From the NCBI GenBank assembly GCA_040235565.1, contig JBECLA010000017.1, positions 49,143 to 113,142 on the forward strand: a stretch of 64,000 nt of DNA. The letters are read 5' to 3'. The stretch is from JAHEIJ01 sp040235565. GTDB lineage: Bacteria > Pseudomonadota > Gammaproteobacteria > UBA6429 > Thiohalophilaceae. The position numbers were made by a program, and so were the translations under genes. Shown here piece after piece: positions 50,822 through 61,308 of this stretch. The notes beneath the pieces were generated by a model that saw only the letters and a list, made by a program, of their open reading frames with translations, had not been told where the DNA came from and ran no database searches. Within the stretch, counting starts at the first letter, position 1, and each line of letters starts with the position of its first letter.

Positions 50822-51955
50822 TCAGGGTACCAGACGATACACCAGATCCGGTACCGAACTCATGGCCCCCGCAAGGGGCTCTCCCGTCGAGGGCTGGGGC
50901 GACTGGTAACTGGCCTCTGCCACCAGGATATCCCCCAAAGCAATGGCCTGAGAAACGGCCAGTCGTCCACGGCGACTGATCAAGGTAAATATCACGTCAC
51001 TCTCGCTGATAGTATCTGGCTGTACCTGGCTGACGGCATCCAGGGAGATGAGATAACGCACGACACGTTCATAGTCAGGCAAGCCGTTCACACCCGCCAC
51101 TTTGACGCGGAGTCGATCCGAGGTGATGACACTCTCAACCTGGGTATAACGTTGCGCCAGGCTTTCCGTCGTTTGGCTAATGCCCGGCAACAATGCTACC
51201 TGGAGGGATTCGCCACTGGTCTGCCAGTTCTGTTGACGACCCTGGCTGTACAGGGTCCAGCGTCCACTCCAGCTGTTAGTGGCGGCCCGGTACACCCGTC
51301 CGACCAGAACCGCTTCCGTTTGGTAGCGGCTGGAAGCCTGCAAAATCGCATCCTCAAAATTACCCCACAAATCGGTGATGCTCAGGTTGGCGCGGTCGGT
51401 CAGATCATACAGCGGCAACCGCAATGGCAAGCCCCGAAGCTTTGCCTGTTGTTCAATAATATCCCGGGCTTCAGCAGTCATGTCATTGCTGATCAAACGG
51501 CGTTTGCGCCGATCATCGACGACCAGCCATAGCAAGGTCGCCGGCCGGGTCCGGCCCCATACCGGTATCTGGTTATCATGCAGCAGCTTGGTGATGACAC
51601 TTTCATCAAACCGTACCCACAATACCAGTTGTGCTCCCCCTGCCTGTTCCTGCTTTCGGTAACGGAAGCGCTGGACGTAGCGGGTTGGTTGCGTCAGTGC
51701 CGCTTCAATTGCGGGCGATGTCAACACCTGGTTGGAACCCGTTACCCGCACCAGAACCTGGTTCAGGCCCGTGCGAATCGCTTCCTGACGTTCTTCCCGA
51801 TCCTGACTTTCGACCGGCACTTCAGCCAGATAGAGATCCTCAATGACCTCGGCCTTGAGCTGCAGCGGTAATAACAGCAGGGCAACGAGAAGGATTAACC
51901 AGCCTCGCAGGTCGGGTTGTCCCAAGAATACGGTTGTTTGATGTGTGTCTGTCAT
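50822..51955 (-). CDS. DUF2066 exported protein
   Basis: A protein of 377 residues. A hydrophobic N-terminal segment (LRGWLILLVALLLLPLQLKA) acts as a signal sequence or anchor. The DUF2066 pattern follows: VPVESQDREERQEAIRTGLN, LVRVTGSNQVL, RYVQRFRYRKQEQAGGAQLV and LWVRFDESVITKLLHDNQIP. The function is unknown. It stands divergently from purM across 107 bases, a conserved arrangement in gammaproteobacteria. Confidence 0.87.
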   Translation of the reverse strand: MTDTHQTTVFLGQPDLRGWLILLVALLLLPLQLKAEVIEDLYLAEVPVESQDREERQEAIRTGLNQVLVRVTGSNQVLTSPAIEAALTQPTRYVQRFRYRKQEQAGGAQLVLWVRFDESVITKLLHDNQIPVWGRTRPATLLWLVVDDRRKRRLISNDMTAEARDIIEQQAKLRGLPLRLPLYDLTDRANLSITDLWGNFEDAILQASSRYQTEAVLVGRVYRAATNSWSGRWTLYSQGRQQNWQTSGESLQVALLPGISQTTESLAQRYTQVESVITSDRLRVKVAGVNGLPDYERVVRYLISLDAVSQVQPDTISESDVIFTLISRRGRLAVSQAIALGDILVAEASYQSPQPSTGEPLAGAMSSVPDLVYRLVP

Positions 51956-52062
51956 TTCGCGTCCCGCGGTGACTTGTTAAACTAGCGCCTGCGTTATTAT
52001 GCACTGATTCTGAAATAATTTGGTGCGGTTATTCTCAATCATCCCAATGGCAGGAGTCTTCT

Positions 52063-53118
52063 GTGGCCTCATCCACCCGTTCTGACGATAAGTCATCTCT
52101 CAGTTACCGTGATGCCGGTGTTGATATTGACGCCGGCAATGCGCTGGTTGAGCGCATCAAGCCGCTCGCCGCAGCAACCCGCCGCCCAGGGGTGCTGGCA
52201 GGACTGGGGGGCTTCGGCGCCCTGTTCGAAGTTCCCGCCGATTACCGTCAGCCAGTGCTGGTCGCGGGAACCGACGGTGTCGGCACCAAACTCAAACTGG
52301 CCATGGAACTGAAGAAACACGACACCATCGGCATCGATCTGGTTGCCATGTGCGTGAACGACCTCATTGTCCAGGGCGCCGAACCCCTGTTTTTCCTGGA
52401 CTACTATGCCACCGGTCACCTGGACGTGGACACAGCCAGCGATGTGGTCAGGGGCATCAGCGAAGGTTGCCAACAAGCCGGTGCCGCGCTCATTGGGGGA
52501 GAAACCGCCGAGATGCCCGGGATGTATGAGGGTGAGGATTACGACCTGGCCGGATTCTGTGTGGGTGTGGTGGAGAAGGACCGGATCATTGATGGTACTC
52601 AGGTCAGGGCCGGAGATGTGTTGATCGGTCTCAGCGCCAGCGGTCCCCATTCCAATGGTTATTCCTTAATTCGTAAAGTGATTGAAAAAAGCGACGCGGA
52701 TCTGAGCATGGCATTTGATGGTGCGACCCTCGGGCAACGTCTGCTTGAACCGACCCGGATCTACATCAAGCCACTGCTGGAACTGTTCAAGCATATCGAC
52801 GTCCATGCCCTGGCACACATCACCGGCGGTGGCTTGCTGGAGAACCTGCCTCGCGTCATGCCCGCCAACACCCAGGCCCGCATTGATGCTCACAGCTGGA
52901 CCCCCCCGGCCGTGTTTGAATGGTTGCAGCGCGAAGGCAATATCGCAATCACGGAAATGTATCGGACCTTCAATTGCGGGATTGGCATGGTAGTCGTGGT
53001 TGCCGCTGGAGAGGCAGACAAAACCCTGGAGATCCTGCGCAATAACGGGGAATCCGCGATGCGAATCGGGGAGATTGTACCCGCCACAGGTTCTCCCAGC
53101 GTTGACATCACCGCCTGA
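52063..53118 (+). CDS. purM: Phosphoribosylformylglycinamidine cyclo-ligase
   Basis: AIR synthetase (351 residues), the fifth step of purine synthesis. Recognisable segments: [106 protein letters not shown] and [16 protein letters not shown]. The start is GTG 52063, giving the usual extra N-terminal dozen residues. It is followed by purN after 2 bases, the standard purMN operon. Confidence 0.97.
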   Translation: MASSTRSDDKSSLSYRDAGVDIDAGNALVERIKPLAAATRRPGVLAGLGGFGALFEVPADYRQPVLVAGTDGVGTKLKLAMELKKHDTIGIDLVAMCVNDLIVQGAEPLFFLDYYATGHLDVDTASDVVRGISEGCQQAGAALIGGETAEMPGMYEGEDYDLAGFCVGVVEKDRIIDGTQVRAGDVLIGLSASGPHSNGYSLIRKVIEKSDADLSMAFDGATLGQRLLEPTRIYIKPLLELFKHIDVHALAHITGGGLLENLPRVMPANTQARIDAHSWTPPAVFEWLQREGNIAITEMYRTFNCGIGMVVVVAAGEADKTLEILRNNGESAMRIGEIVPATGSPSVDITA

Positions 53119-53120
53119 CC

Positions 53121-53810
53121 ATGTCCACCGCCGCTTCTGATTCCCCCCTGGCGCTGGTGGTCCTGATATCAGGGAACGGGTCTAACCTGCAGGCCATTAT
53201 CGATGCCATCCAGACCGGGAGCCTGAATGCAGACATCCGCGCCGTCATCAGCAACAACCCGGATGCCTATGGCCTGACCCGGGCACGGCAAGCGGGCATT
53301 CCGGCTGAGGTACTGGACCATCGCGACTTTGCCAACCGCGAGGCCTATGATCAGAAATTACAGGCCCTCATCGACCGGTATCAACCGCAGCTGGTGGTCT
53401 TGGCGGGATTCATGCGAATTCTGACCACGGACTTCGTCAAGCATTATCACGGGCGTATGCTGAATATCCATCCTTCCCTGCTGCCCAAGTACCAGGGGCT
53501 CAACACCCATCAGCGGGTCCTCGAAGCCGGTGACAATATTCATGGGGTAAGCGTGCATTTTGTCACCCCGGAACTGGATGGCGGCCCCGTGATCCTGCAG
53601 GCCGAAGTACCGGTCCATCCGGGAGATACGGCGGATGACCTGGCCAGGCGGGTGCATCAGCAGGAACATGTAATCTATCCCCTGGTGATTCACTGGATTG
53701 CCGAAGGTCGCCTGCTGCTGGCAGAGGAAACCGTGTTACTGGATGGCAAACCGATGACCGAACAACAACGCCGCTACCAGCCACCGACCGATCAACGCCA
53801 GGTGAAATAG
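53121..53810 (+). CDS. purN: Phosphoribosylglycinamide formyltransferase
   Basis: GAR transformylase (229 residues), folate-dependent, the third step of purine synthesis. It has the N-terminal LVVLISGNGSNLQAIIDAIQ loop and the catalytic region MLNIHPSLLPKYQGLNTHQR, holding the Asn and His. GVSVHFVTPELDGGPVILQA carries the catalytic Asp. The C-terminus is about 15 residues longer than E. coli PurN, which is common in Pseudomonas-like species. It is co-transcribed with purM and converges on dcd. Confidence 0.96.
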   Translation: MSTAASDSPLALVVLISGNGSNLQAIIDAIQTGSLNADIRAVISNNPDAYGLTRARQAGIPAEVLDHRDFANREAYDQKLQALIDRYQPQLVVLAGFMRILTTDFVKHYHGRMLNIHPSLLPKYQGLNTHQRVLEAGDNIHGVSVHFVTPELDGGPVILQAEVPVHPGDTADDLARRVHQQEHVIYPLVIHWIAEGRLLLAEETVLLDGKPMTEQQRRYQPPTDQRQVK

Positions 53811-53825
53811 CGCTACGATCTCAAA

Positions 53826-54392
53826 TCAGGCTTTGGGCAAGGTAACCCCGGTCTGGCCCTGATACTTGCCGCCCCGATCCTTATAAGAGGTTTCACACAC
53901 CTCGTCAGATTCATAAAACAACATCTGCGCGACGCCCTCATTGGCATAGATTTTCGCCGGTAACGGGGTGGTATTGGAAAACTCCAGCGTTACATGTCCT
54001 TCCCATTCAGGCTCAAGGGGCGTGACATTGACGATGATGCCACAACGGGCATAGGTGGACTTGCCCAGGCAAATGGTCAACACGCTCCGCGGAATCCGGA
54101 AATATTCCACTGTGCGGGCCAGCGCAAAGGAATTGGGCGGAATAATGCAAACATCGCCCTTGAAGTCGACAAAGCTCTGGTGATCGAAATCCTTGGGATC
54201 GACGATAGCCGAATTAATATTGGTGAAAATCTTGAATTCATCAGAACAGCGCACGTCATAACCGTAACTGGAAGTGCCGTAGGAAACGATACGGTTCCCA
54301 GCAGTTTCTCTTACCTGGCCCGGCTCATAGGGCTCGATCATGCCCTGTTGCTCGGCCATTCGTTTGATCCACTTGTCTGACTTGATACTCAT
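53826..54392 (-). CDS. dcd: dCTP deaminase
   Basis: A protein of 188 residues that deaminates dCTP to dUTP in pyrimidine deoxynucleotide supply. The family N-terminus [20 protein letters not shown], the [20 protein letters not shown] segment, [20 protein letters not shown] (catalytic Arg/Glu region) and [20 protein letters not shown] are intact, and the length equals that of other gammaproteobacteria. The same frame stays open upstream to 54812, but that extension lies in the repeat-like block and is unrelated to Dcd. Confidence 0.96.
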   Translation of the reverse strand: MSIKSDKWIKRMAEQQGMIEPYEPGQVRETAGNRIVSYGTSSYGYDVRCSDEFKIFTNINSAIVDPKDFDHQSFVDFKGDVCIIPPNSFALARTVEYFRIPRSVLTICLGKSTYARCGIIVNVTPLEPEWEGHVTLEFSNTTPLPAKIYANEGVAQMLFYESDEVCETSYKDRGGKYQGQTGVTLPKA

Positions 54393-54540
54393 ACTGCGCC
54401 ACTCCCGAAAATCGAGGGGTATTCTAATGGAAAACGGGTTGTTTTGGGTATCCAGGGGAGGATTGTCGGCGTAGGCCGGCATCCGGTATCTATTTTCTAT
54501 TAAAAACTTTCGCCCCGTGCTGGCGCGCTTTGGGCGAGGC

Positions 54541-54568
54541 CCCTTTCTTTGCTTGTCCAAAGAAAGGG
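54541..54568. repeat. 11-bp inverted repeat within the repeat-like block
   Basis: Perfect arms CCCTTTCTTTG and CAAAGAAAGGG around the loop CTTGTC. Confidence 0.75.
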
Positions 54569-54599
54569 ACCCGAAAGAAACGACACCCGGAGGCTCGTC

Positions 54600-54628
54600 C
54601 CACTCGACATGCAAGGCATGTCGAGTGG
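54600..54628. repeat. 13-bp inverted repeat within the repeat-like block
   Basis: Perfect arms CCACTCGACATGC and GCATGTCGAGTGG separated by only AAG, forming a very stable hairpin or cruciform candidate. Confidence 0.8.
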
Positions 54629-54950
54629 AATACCCTGTGCTTCTCATACCCGGCGGGCTCGCCAGACGGTACTTCCCTTTGCCGGTTGGCTCGTGGCGGC
54701 GTCCATGCCACCACTCTTCGGGCTTTTTCCGCCGGGCGCTGTGATGCTCGGCATCACCTAACGGGGTTGAAAACAGACTTAGCAAGAGTGGAACAAACCG
54801 CTGATCGCACACGGTCAGTTCGGGGGCTTTTTACCCCCCTTTGGGCCACGCCGCGTCTCGCGGGCGCGAGAGCCGGCTTTAAAATTTCAGATAGCCCGAA
54901 GGGCGATCAATTTAACAAAAGAAGAAGGCTGGCTTTCGCCGGCTAAAAAC

Positions 54951-54977
54951 AAAAAGACCGGCATTTGCCGGTCCTTT
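54951..54977 (-). terminator. Rho-independent terminator of apbC
   Basis: On the minus strand GGACCGGC-AAAT-GCCGGTC is followed by TTTTTG. The stem is 7 bp with a 4-base loop and the T-run is good. It lies about 25 bases past the apbC stop. Confidence 0.75.
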
Positions 54978-55002
54978 TGGTCTTGCCCGCGAAGCGGCGT
55001 GA

Positions 55003-56094
55003 TCAGTTGTTCTGAATCACGATCTTGGGGAAACTGCCGCTGAAGTCCTTGGCCTTCAATGACAGCTTGGCCGCCATGCGACGGGCAATGTCACGGTAGA
55101 TCTGCGCGATCCGGCCGTCCGGTTCGGCGACCACCGTCGGTTTGCCCACATCGGTGCCTTCACGGATGGACATATCCAGTGGCAGGGCGCCGAGCAAGTC
55201 CACATCATACTGCTCGGCCATACGCGCGCCTCCGCCGGCGCCGAAGATGTGTTCTTCATGACCGCAATTGGAACAGATATGGATACTCATGTTTTCAATG
55301 ATACCCAGCACCGGCACTTCCACCTTTTCGAACATCTTCAATCCCTTGCGGGCATCAAGCAGGGCGATATCCTGCGGCGTGGTAATAATCACCGCGCCGG
55401 TAACCGGTACTTTCTGCGCCAGGGTCAACTGGGTATCGCCGGTGCCCGGCGGTAAATCGATGATCAGATAGTCGACATCTTTCCACTTGGTATCGTTCAG
55501 TAACTGTTCCAGCGCCTGGGTCACCATCGGTCCACGCCAGATCATCGGCGTTTCTTCATCAATCAAATAGCCGATGGACATGGACTGGATATGGTAGCTG
55601 TTGAGCGGTTCCAGACTTTTGCCGTCCGTGGACTCGGGTTGCTGATGCACTCCCAGCATACGCGGCTGGCTGGGGCCATAGATATCCGCATCCAGAATAC
55701 CCACCGTGGCGCCTTCGGCAGACAGGGCCAGGGCCAGATTCACGGCAGTCGTGGATTTACCCACCCCGCCTTTGCCGGAGGCCACGGCGATAATGTTCTT
55801 CACCCCGGGTATGCTGTTAACGCCCTTCTGTGCTTCATGGGCATCGATCTTGTGGGATATATTAATCGTGGCTTCAGCGACACCGTCCACGGCCTCGACC
55901 TTTTCTTTCAGCTTGCTGCCCAGCTCGGCCTTGTAGCCGTCCGCCGGATAACCCAACACCACGTCCACGCTCACCTTGTCGCCGTCGATGTTGATATTCT
56001 TGATGGCCTTGGCACTGACCAGATCGGTTTCCAGATTCGGGTCAATAAAGGTCTTCAACGCTGCTTCGATCTGGGTATTAGACACGTCAGCCAT
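55003..56094 (-). CDS. apbC: Iron-sulfur cluster carrier protein ApbC/Mrp
   Basis: A P-loop ATPase of 363 residues that carries and delivers Fe-S clusters. An N-terminal MIP18/DUF59 domain (about residues 1-80) precedes the deviant Walker A IIAVASGKGGVGKSTTAVNL. The cluster-binding pair is in MSIHICSNCGHEEHIFGAGG (CxxC), and the Walker B-like DYLIIDLPPGTGDTQLTLAQ is intact. It is divergent from metG, as in E. coli, and ends before a clear terminator. Confidence 0.95.
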   Translation of the reverse strand: MADVSNTQIEAALKTFIDPNLETDLVSAKAIKNINIDGDKVSVDVVLGYPADGYKAELGSKLKEKVEAVDGVAEATINISHKIDAHEAQKGVNSIPGVKNIIAVASGKGGVGKSTTAVNLALALSAEGATVGILDADIYGPSQPRMLGVHQQPESTDGKSLEPLNSYHIQSMSIGYLIDEETPMIWRGPMVTQALEQLLNDTKWKDVDYLIIDLPPGTGDTQLTLAQKVPVTGAVIITTPQDIALLDARKGLKMFEKVEVPVLGIIENMSIHICSNCGHEEHIFGAGGGARMAEQYDVDLLGALPLDMSIREGTDVGKPTVVAEPDGRIAQIYRDIARRMAAKLSLKAKDFSGSFPKIVIQNN

Positions 56095-56308
56095 GTGAAT
56101 CTCCTACTGATTGCATGGTTAAATAACCAAGTGTTTTAATTAACTAATAACTCAGGGGCGGCAATATTACACAAATTCCACGCCAAGTTCTAATTCGCGT
56201 AAAATATGGCCTTTTAACATCCGGAACCCTGCATCAGACATCGCCCCTGTGGCCTGCTGAACGATGTCCGGCCTTTAAATCTCTATTCAAAACAACAACC
56301 TGTAACCG

Positions 56309-58345
56309 ATGCCAAACGAACCGCGACAGCTTCTCGTCACCAGCGCCCTGCCCTATGCCAACGGCTCCATCCATCTGGGCCACCTGGTGGAATACATTCA
56401 AACGGATATATGGGTACGCTTTCAAAAGATGCAAGGCCACCAGACCATATATGTCTGTGCCGATGATGCCCACGGTACCCCGATCATGCTCCGCGCCCAG
56501 AATGAGGGAATCACCCCGGAGGAACTCATTGCCCGCACCGACCAGGAACATCGAGCTGATTTCGCCGATTTCCATATCGGCTTCGATAATTATCACTCGA
56601 CCCATTCCGACGAGAATCGGGAACTGGCGGAAACCATCTATAGCCGCCTGAAACAGGCGGGGCATATTCACAGTCGCATCATCAAACAGGCCTTCGATCC
56701 GAAAAAGGAAATGTTTCTGCCGGATCGTTTCATTAAAGGCGAGTGCCCGCGCTGTGGCGCCGCTGATCAATATGGTGATAACTGTGAAGTCTGCGGTGCC
56801 ACCTACGCCCCCACCGAATTAAAACATCCGGTATCGGTCATCTCCGGCGCCACCCCCATCGAGAAAGAATCAGAACATTTCTTTTTCAAGCTGGGGGATT
56901 TCGAAACCATGTTACGGAAATGGACCCAGGGGGAACACACCCAGCCCGAAATCGGTAACAAGCTGAATGAATGGTTCGAAGCCGGCCTGCAGGACTGGGA
57001 TATCTCACGGGATGCCCCCTACTTCGGTTTCGAAATCCCCGATGCCCCCGGTAAATACTTTTATGTCTGGCTCGATGCGCCGATCGGCTACATGGCCAGC
57101 TTCAAACAGTACTGCGATCGCCACAAGCTCGACTTCGATGCCTGGTGGGGTACGGACAGTCAACATGAAGTGTTTCACTTCATCGGTAAAGACATTGCTT
57201 ATTTTCATACCTTGTTCTGGCCGGCCATGCTGGCAGGCAGCGGTTTTCGCACCCCCACCGCGGTATTCTGTCATGGTTTTCTGACCGTCAACGGTCAGAA
57301 GATGTCCAAGTCACGCGGGACGTTCATTACCGCCCGTACCTATCTGCAGCAGTTAAATCCTGAGTACCTGCGTTACTATTTTGCCGCCAAGCTCGGCAAC
57401 GGTATCGATGATATTGATCTCAATCTGGAGGATTTCCAGCAACGGGTCAATTCGGATCTGGTGGGCAAGGTGGTGAATATCGCCAGCCGCTGTGCCGGCT
57501 TCATCAACAAAAAGTTTGGCGGCAACCTGTCAGCCACGTGTGGCGAACCTGATCTGTATAACCACTTCAGCGAGGCACGCTACCGTATTGCCGAGCTGTA
57601 TGAAAACCGCGAATTCAGTCATGCGGTGCGGGAGATCATGGCCCTGGCGGATCAGGCCAACCAGTATATTGACACCCGGAAACCCTGGGTCCTCGCCAAG
57701 GAGAATGACAAACAGCAGCAAGTCCAGGATGTCTGCAGTGTCGGTCTGAACCTGTTCCGTATCCTGGTGGCGTATTTAAAACCGGTGCTACCCCGCTTGG
57801 CCCGGGAGGCGGAAGCCTTCTTGAATATCGAGCCGCTGATGTGGGAAGACGTCAGCACCCCGTTAACCCGGCACACCATCAATAAATTCAAACCCCTGAT
57901 GACCCGGGTGGAAAAGGATAAGGTAGACGCCATGCTGGAAGCTTCGAAAGAAAATCTGCGCGCGGCCCAGACAGAGGAATCGCCAGTTCCGACTGCCGGT
58001 CAGATTGATCCGTTGGCAGAGCAAATCGAGTTTGACGACTTTGCCAAGGTTGATTTACGTGTCGCCCGCATCATCAAGGCCGAACAGGTTGAAGGGGCCG
58101 ACAAACTCTTACGCCTTACCCTCGACATTGGCAATGAAACCCGTCAGGTCTTCGCCGGAATCAAATCCGCCTACCAACCGGAGGACCTGGAAGGCAAGCT
58201 CACCGTGATGGTCGCCAACCTTAAACCCCGTAAAATGCGCTTTGGCACCTCAGAAGGCATGGTGCTGGCAGCAGGTCCGGGGGGGAAAGAACTGTGGGTA
58301 CTGCACCCGGATGCGGGTGCACAACCGGGTATGCGCGTCAAATAA
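56309..58345 (+). CDS. metG: Methionyl-tRNA synthetase
   Basis: A class I enzyme of 678 residues. The HIGH-type motif is [20 protein letters not shown]. The zinc-knuckle insertion is [20 protein letters not shown] (four Cys), and KMSKSRGTF is the KMSKS loop. The C-terminal 105 residues form the tRNA-binding (EMAP/Trbp111-like) dimerisation domain beginning near [20 protein letters not shown]. The length matches the long E. coli form (677). It lies divergently from apbC. Confidence 0.97.
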   Translation: MPNEPRQLLVTSALPYANGSIHLGHLVEYIQTDIWVRFQKMQGHQTIYVCADDAHGTPIMLRAQNEGITPEELIARTDQEHRADFADFHIGFDNYHSTHSDENRELAETIYSRLKQAGHIHSRIIKQAFDPKKEMFLPDRFIKGECPRCGAADQYGDNCEVCGATYAPTELKHPVSVISGATPIEKESEHFFFKLGDFETMLRKWTQGEHTQPEIGNKLNEWFEAGLQDWDISRDAPYFGFEIPDAPGKYFYVWLDAPIGYMASFKQYCDRHKLDFDAWWGTDSQHEVFHFIGKDIAYFHTLFWPAMLAGSGFRTPTAVFCHGFLTVNGQKMSKSRGTFITARTYLQQLNPEYLRYYFAAKLGNGIDDIDLNLEDFQQRVNSDLVGKVVNIASRCAGFINKKFGGNLSATCGEPDLYNHFSEARYRIAELYENREFSHAVREIMALADQANQYIDTRKPWVLAKENDKQQQVQDVCSVGLNLFRILVAYLKPVLPRLAREAEAFLNIEPLMWEDVSTPLTRHTINKFKPLMTRVEKDKVDAMLEASKENLRAAQTEESPVPTAGQIDPLAEQIEFDDFAKVDLRVARIIKAEQVEGADKLLRLTLDIGNETRQVFAGIKSAYQPEDLEGKLTVMVANLKPRKMRFGTSEGMVLAAGPGGKELWVLHPDAGAQPGMRVK

Positions 58346-58509
58346 TACAGACAAAACCATAAACGAATCAAAACATTACTCGGTACGGTGACATTCAACC
58401 CTACGTGCCATGTGTTGTTGATCCAGGTCAGGCACATTAGTATTTGGTTTCTGTAAAGTTGAGTGAAAAACTAGCTTAAAAACACGGAATTGCGAGCCGA
58501 GAAACTGGA

Positions 58510-59091
58510 ATGACCGAATACGCCCTCATCCTTGTCAGCACGATTCTGGTCAATAACTTTGTCCTGGTGAAATTTCTCGGTCTGTGTCCGTTCATGGGCG
58601 TCTCCCGCAAGCTGGAAACCGCCACCGGGATGGGACTTGCCACCACCTTTGTACTGACCTTGTCCTCGGTGGTCAGCTACCTGGTGAATGAATACCTGCT
58701 TGCACCGCTGGGGATTGAATACCTGCGGACCATCGCTTTCATTCTGGTCATCGCCGCGGTGGTGCAATTCACTGAAATGGTGGTCCACAAAACCAGCCCC
58801 ATGCTCTATCAAGTGCTGGGTATATTCCTGCCACTGATCACCACTAACTGTGCGGTATTGGGTGTTGCCCTGTTGAATGTGCAAACCGAGCACGGTTTTA
58901 TCGAGTCGGCGTTGTATGGCTTCGGTGCCGCCGTCGGGTTCTCCCTTGTACTGGTGTTATTCGCGGCCATCCGCGAACGGGTTGCGGTCGCCGATGTGCC
59001 GGCTCCGTTTCAGGGCGCGTCCATCGCCCTGATCACAGCCGGCCTGATGTCTATCGCCTTCATGGGTTTTGCCGGTCTGGTAAAGGGTTAA
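58510..59091 (+). CDS. rsxA: Rnf/Rsx electron transport complex subunit A
   Basis: A hydrophobic protein of 193 residues with six membrane segments, subunit A of the Rnf complex, which couples ferredoxin/NADH redox to ion movement; in E. coli it reduces Sox[21 protein letters not shown] and [16 protein letters not shown] hold the conserved Cys residues that bind the intramembrane cluster shared with RsxE. It is the first gene of rsxABCDGE, in the same order as E. coli. Confidence 0.96.
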   Translation: MTEYALILVSTILVNNFVLVKFLGLCPFMGVSRKLETATGMGLATTFVLTLSSVVSYLVNEYLLAPLGIEYLRTIAFILVIAAVVQFTEMVVHKTSPMLYQVLGIFLPLITTNCAVLGVALLNVQTEHGFIESALYGFGAAVGFSLVLVLFAAIRERVAVADVPAPFQGASIALITAGLMSIAFMGFAGLVKG

Positions 59092-59092
59092 G

Positions 59093-59659
59093 ATGCTTGC
59101 CGCGATCCTGGTAGTCAGCACCCTGGCCATTGTATTTGGCTTGCTGTTGGGATTTGCCTCAGTCCGTTTTAAGGTGGAAGGGGACCCGGTGGTGGATCAG
59201 ATTGATGCCATTCTGCCTCAAACCCAATGCGGTCAATGTGGTTACGCCGGTTGTCGTCCTTACGCGGAGGCCATTGCTGCCGGGGAAGCGGAAATCAATC
59301 AGTGTCCACCTGGCGGCGAGACAGTGATATTGGCGCTGGCGGATTTGTTGGGACGCGAACCCAAACCCCTCAATGAAGAACACGGTGAACATCAAGGCAA
59401 AACCGTTGTTGAGATCGACGAACAGGTCTGCATTGGGTGCACGCTCTGTATCCAGGCCTGCCCGGTCGATGCTATCGTCGGCGCGGCCAAACAAATGCAC
59501 ACCGTCGTCAAAGAGGAATGCACCGGTTGCAACCTGTGTATTCCGCCTTGTCCGGTAGACTGTATTCACATCATCCCGGTGGAAGAGGACATTAAAACCT
59601 GGTGCTGGCCAGCACCGCCCGCGGTACTGGAAAAACCCCCTGAGGAAAATCCGGCATGA
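59093..59659 (+). CDS. rsxB: Rnf/Rsx complex iron-sulfur subunit B
   Basis: A protein of 188 residues: an N-terminal membrane anchor (about 1-25), a 4Fe-4S domain ([20 protein letters not shown] and NQCPPGG) and two ferredoxin-type 4Fe-4S motifs, [16 protein letters not shown] and [16 protein letters not shown]. It relays electrons toward the membrane subunits. It starts 1 base after rsxA and its end overlaps rsxC by 4 bases. Confidence 0.96.
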   Translation: MLAAILVVSTLAIVFGLLLGFASVRFKVEGDPVVDQIDAILPQTQCGQCGYAGCRPYAEAIAAGEAEINQCPPGGETVILALADLLGREPKPLNEEHGEHQGKTVVEIDEQVCIGCTLCIQACPVDAIVGAAKQMHTVVKEECTGCNLCIPPCPVDCIHIIPVEEDIKTWCWPAPPAVLEKPPEENPA

Positions 59660-61305
59660 AACACAGGCTGTGGCACTTCAAGGGCGGTTTACATCTTCAT
59701 GGTCATAAACACATGTCCATGACCCAGCATGCTGTGCCACTCACACCGCCATCACGGGTCGTTCTGCCATTGCAGCAACATATCGGTGAACCTGCTGAAC
59801 CCATCGTCGAGATCGGACAGCGGGTGCTGAAAGGCCAGATGATCGCCAAAGCCAGTGAATATATCAGTGTCCCGGTGCACGCCTCGACCTCCGGCACGGT
59901 GATTGCGATTGAAGAACGGACCGTCCCCCACCCTTCCGGCCTGCCTGCCACCTGTATTGTCATCGAGGCAGACGGGAAAGATGAATGGACAGAACTCCAC
60001 CCTGTTACTGACTATCAGGCTATGGATCCCAGCGCCTTGCGAAATGTGATCCGGGAAGCAGGTATCGTGGGGCTGGGTGGTGCCGGCTTCCCGACATTTA
60101 TCAAGCTTAATCCGGGTCCAGGCAATGTCATTGATACCCTGATACTGAATGGCGCCGAATGCGAACCCTACATTACCTGTGATGCCATGCTGATGCAGGA
60201 GCATCCCCGCCGTATTCTTGACGGCTTGTTGGTGATGAAACATGCCCTGCATGCCCGGCATTGCATCATTGCCGTCGAAGATAACAAGAAAGCGGCGCAT
60301 ACCATGCTGGTTAACGCCCTGCATGAACATGAATCGGAATTTATCGAAATCGTACAGATCCCCACGCGCTACCCTACTGGGGGTGAAAAACAACTCATCA
60401 AGGTTTTGACTGGCAAGGAAGTCCCCTCGAACGGACTACCCATCAATATCGGCATGGTCTGTCACAACGTTGCCACAGCGGCCGCCGTATGGGAAACCAT
60501 TGAATCAGGCAAGCCATTGATTTCACGTTATGTCACCGTCACTGGCGAGGCAGTTGAAACGCCCCGCAATCTGGAAGTCCTGATCGGCACGCCATTTAGA
60601 CAACTGCTCGAGGCCTGTGGCTGGCAACCGGAACAAACCGATGAAGTCCTGATGGGGGGACCGATGATGGGATTCGGCATGACATCACTGCAAGCCCCGG
60701 TGATCAAAACCACCAACTGTCTTCTCGCCCGGCCCAAAAACCAACCGCATCGGCATCCGGCCATGCCCTGCATTCGCTGTGGTCAGTGCACCAATGTCTG
60801 TCCTGCCAAATTGCTCCCCCAGCAATTATACTGGTATGCCCGCGCCAAGGACTTTGACAAAGCGCAGGATTTCAACCTGTTTGACTGCATTGAATGTGGC
60901 TGCTGCGCCTATGTCTGTCCCAGTCACATTCCCCTGGTGCAGTATTACCGTTTCGCCAAGACCGAAATCTGGGCCATGGAACGGGATAAACAAAAAGCCG
61001 ATCATGCCCGACGGCGGCATGAGTTCCACCAATATCGTCTGGAGCGCAAGCGTCAGGAAGATGAGGAACGTAAACGCAAGAAAAAGGAACTGTTGAAGAA
61101 AACCCAGGGCAAACAGGATACGGAAGAAGATGCCAAGAAAGCCGCTATTGAAGCAGCCATGGCGAGGGTGAAGTCCAAACGGGAACAACAGGAAAAGAAA
61201 AACGTGGATAACCTGACCGAACAACAACAGCAGGCGATCCATAAAGTCGAGCAACGACGACAACGATTGCGTGAAGCCGAAACAGGTAACGAAGAGAAGA
61301 GCTAA
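59656..61305 (+). CDS. rsxC: Rnf/Rsx complex subunit C
   Basis: A protein of 549 residues. The FMN/NADH-binding Rossmann-like portion has [20 protein letters not shown] and [20 protein letters not shown]. Two 4Fe-4S motifs follow, [20 protein letters not shown] and [20 protein letters not shown]. The C-terminus is a Lys/Glu/Arg/Gln-rich coiled tail (about residues 440-549) of about 110 residues, shorter than in E. coli RsxC. ATG 59656 overlaps the rsxB stop. Confidence 0.96.
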   Translation: MKHRLWHFKGGLHLHGHKHMSMTQHAVPLTPPSRVVLPLQQHIGEPAEPIVEIGQRVLKGQMIAKASEYISVPVHASTSGTVIAIEERTVPHPSGLPATCIVIEADGKDEWTELHPVTDYQAMDPSALRNVIREAGIVGLGGAGFPTFIKLNPGPGNVIDTLILNGAECEPYITCDAMLMQEHPRRILDGLLVMKHALHARHCIIAVEDNKKAAHTMLVNALHEHESEFIEIVQIPTRYPTGGEKQLIKVLTGKEVPSNGLPINIGMVCHNVATAAAVWETIESGKPLISRYVTVTGEAVETPRNLEVLIGTPFRQLLEACGWQPEQTDEVLMGGPMMGFGMTSLQAPVIKTTNCLLARPKNQPHRHPAMPCIRCGQCTNVCPAKLLPQQLYWYARAKDFDKAQDFNLFDCIECGCCAYVCPSHIPLVQYYRFAKTEIWAMERDKQKADHARRRHEFHQYRLERKRQEDEERKRKKKELLKKTQGKQDTEEDAKKAAIEAAMARVKSKREQQEKKNVDNLTEQQQQAIHKVEQRRQRLREAETGNEEKS

Positions 61306-61308
61306 AGC

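Larger units (their letters stand above)
54480..54945. repeat. Hairpin-rich repeat-like non-coding block
   Basis: These 466 bases carry at least three strong inverted repeats: CCCTTTCTTTG-N6-CAAAGAAAGGG (54541-54568), CCACTCGACATGC-N3-GCATGTCGAGTGG (54600-54628) and GGGGG-N7-CCCCC (54822-54838). All frames are long and open without protein-like composition; readings such as SLDKQRK recall peptides that I have seen from dispersed non-coding repeats in other gammaproteobacteria. I interpret it as a copy of a dispersed element, not a gene. A second copy is not present in this window. Confidence 0.5.

Noticed and set aside
54541..54628. CRISPR-like or IS-terminal repeats
   Set aside because: The two perfect palindromes differ in sequence, are not regularly spaced and flank no transposase.
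54393..54812. N-terminal extension of dcd of about 140 residues
   Set aside because: It lies in the hairpin-rich block, has low-complexity Arg/Pro/Gly content and precedes a full-length, family-typical Dcd start at 54392.
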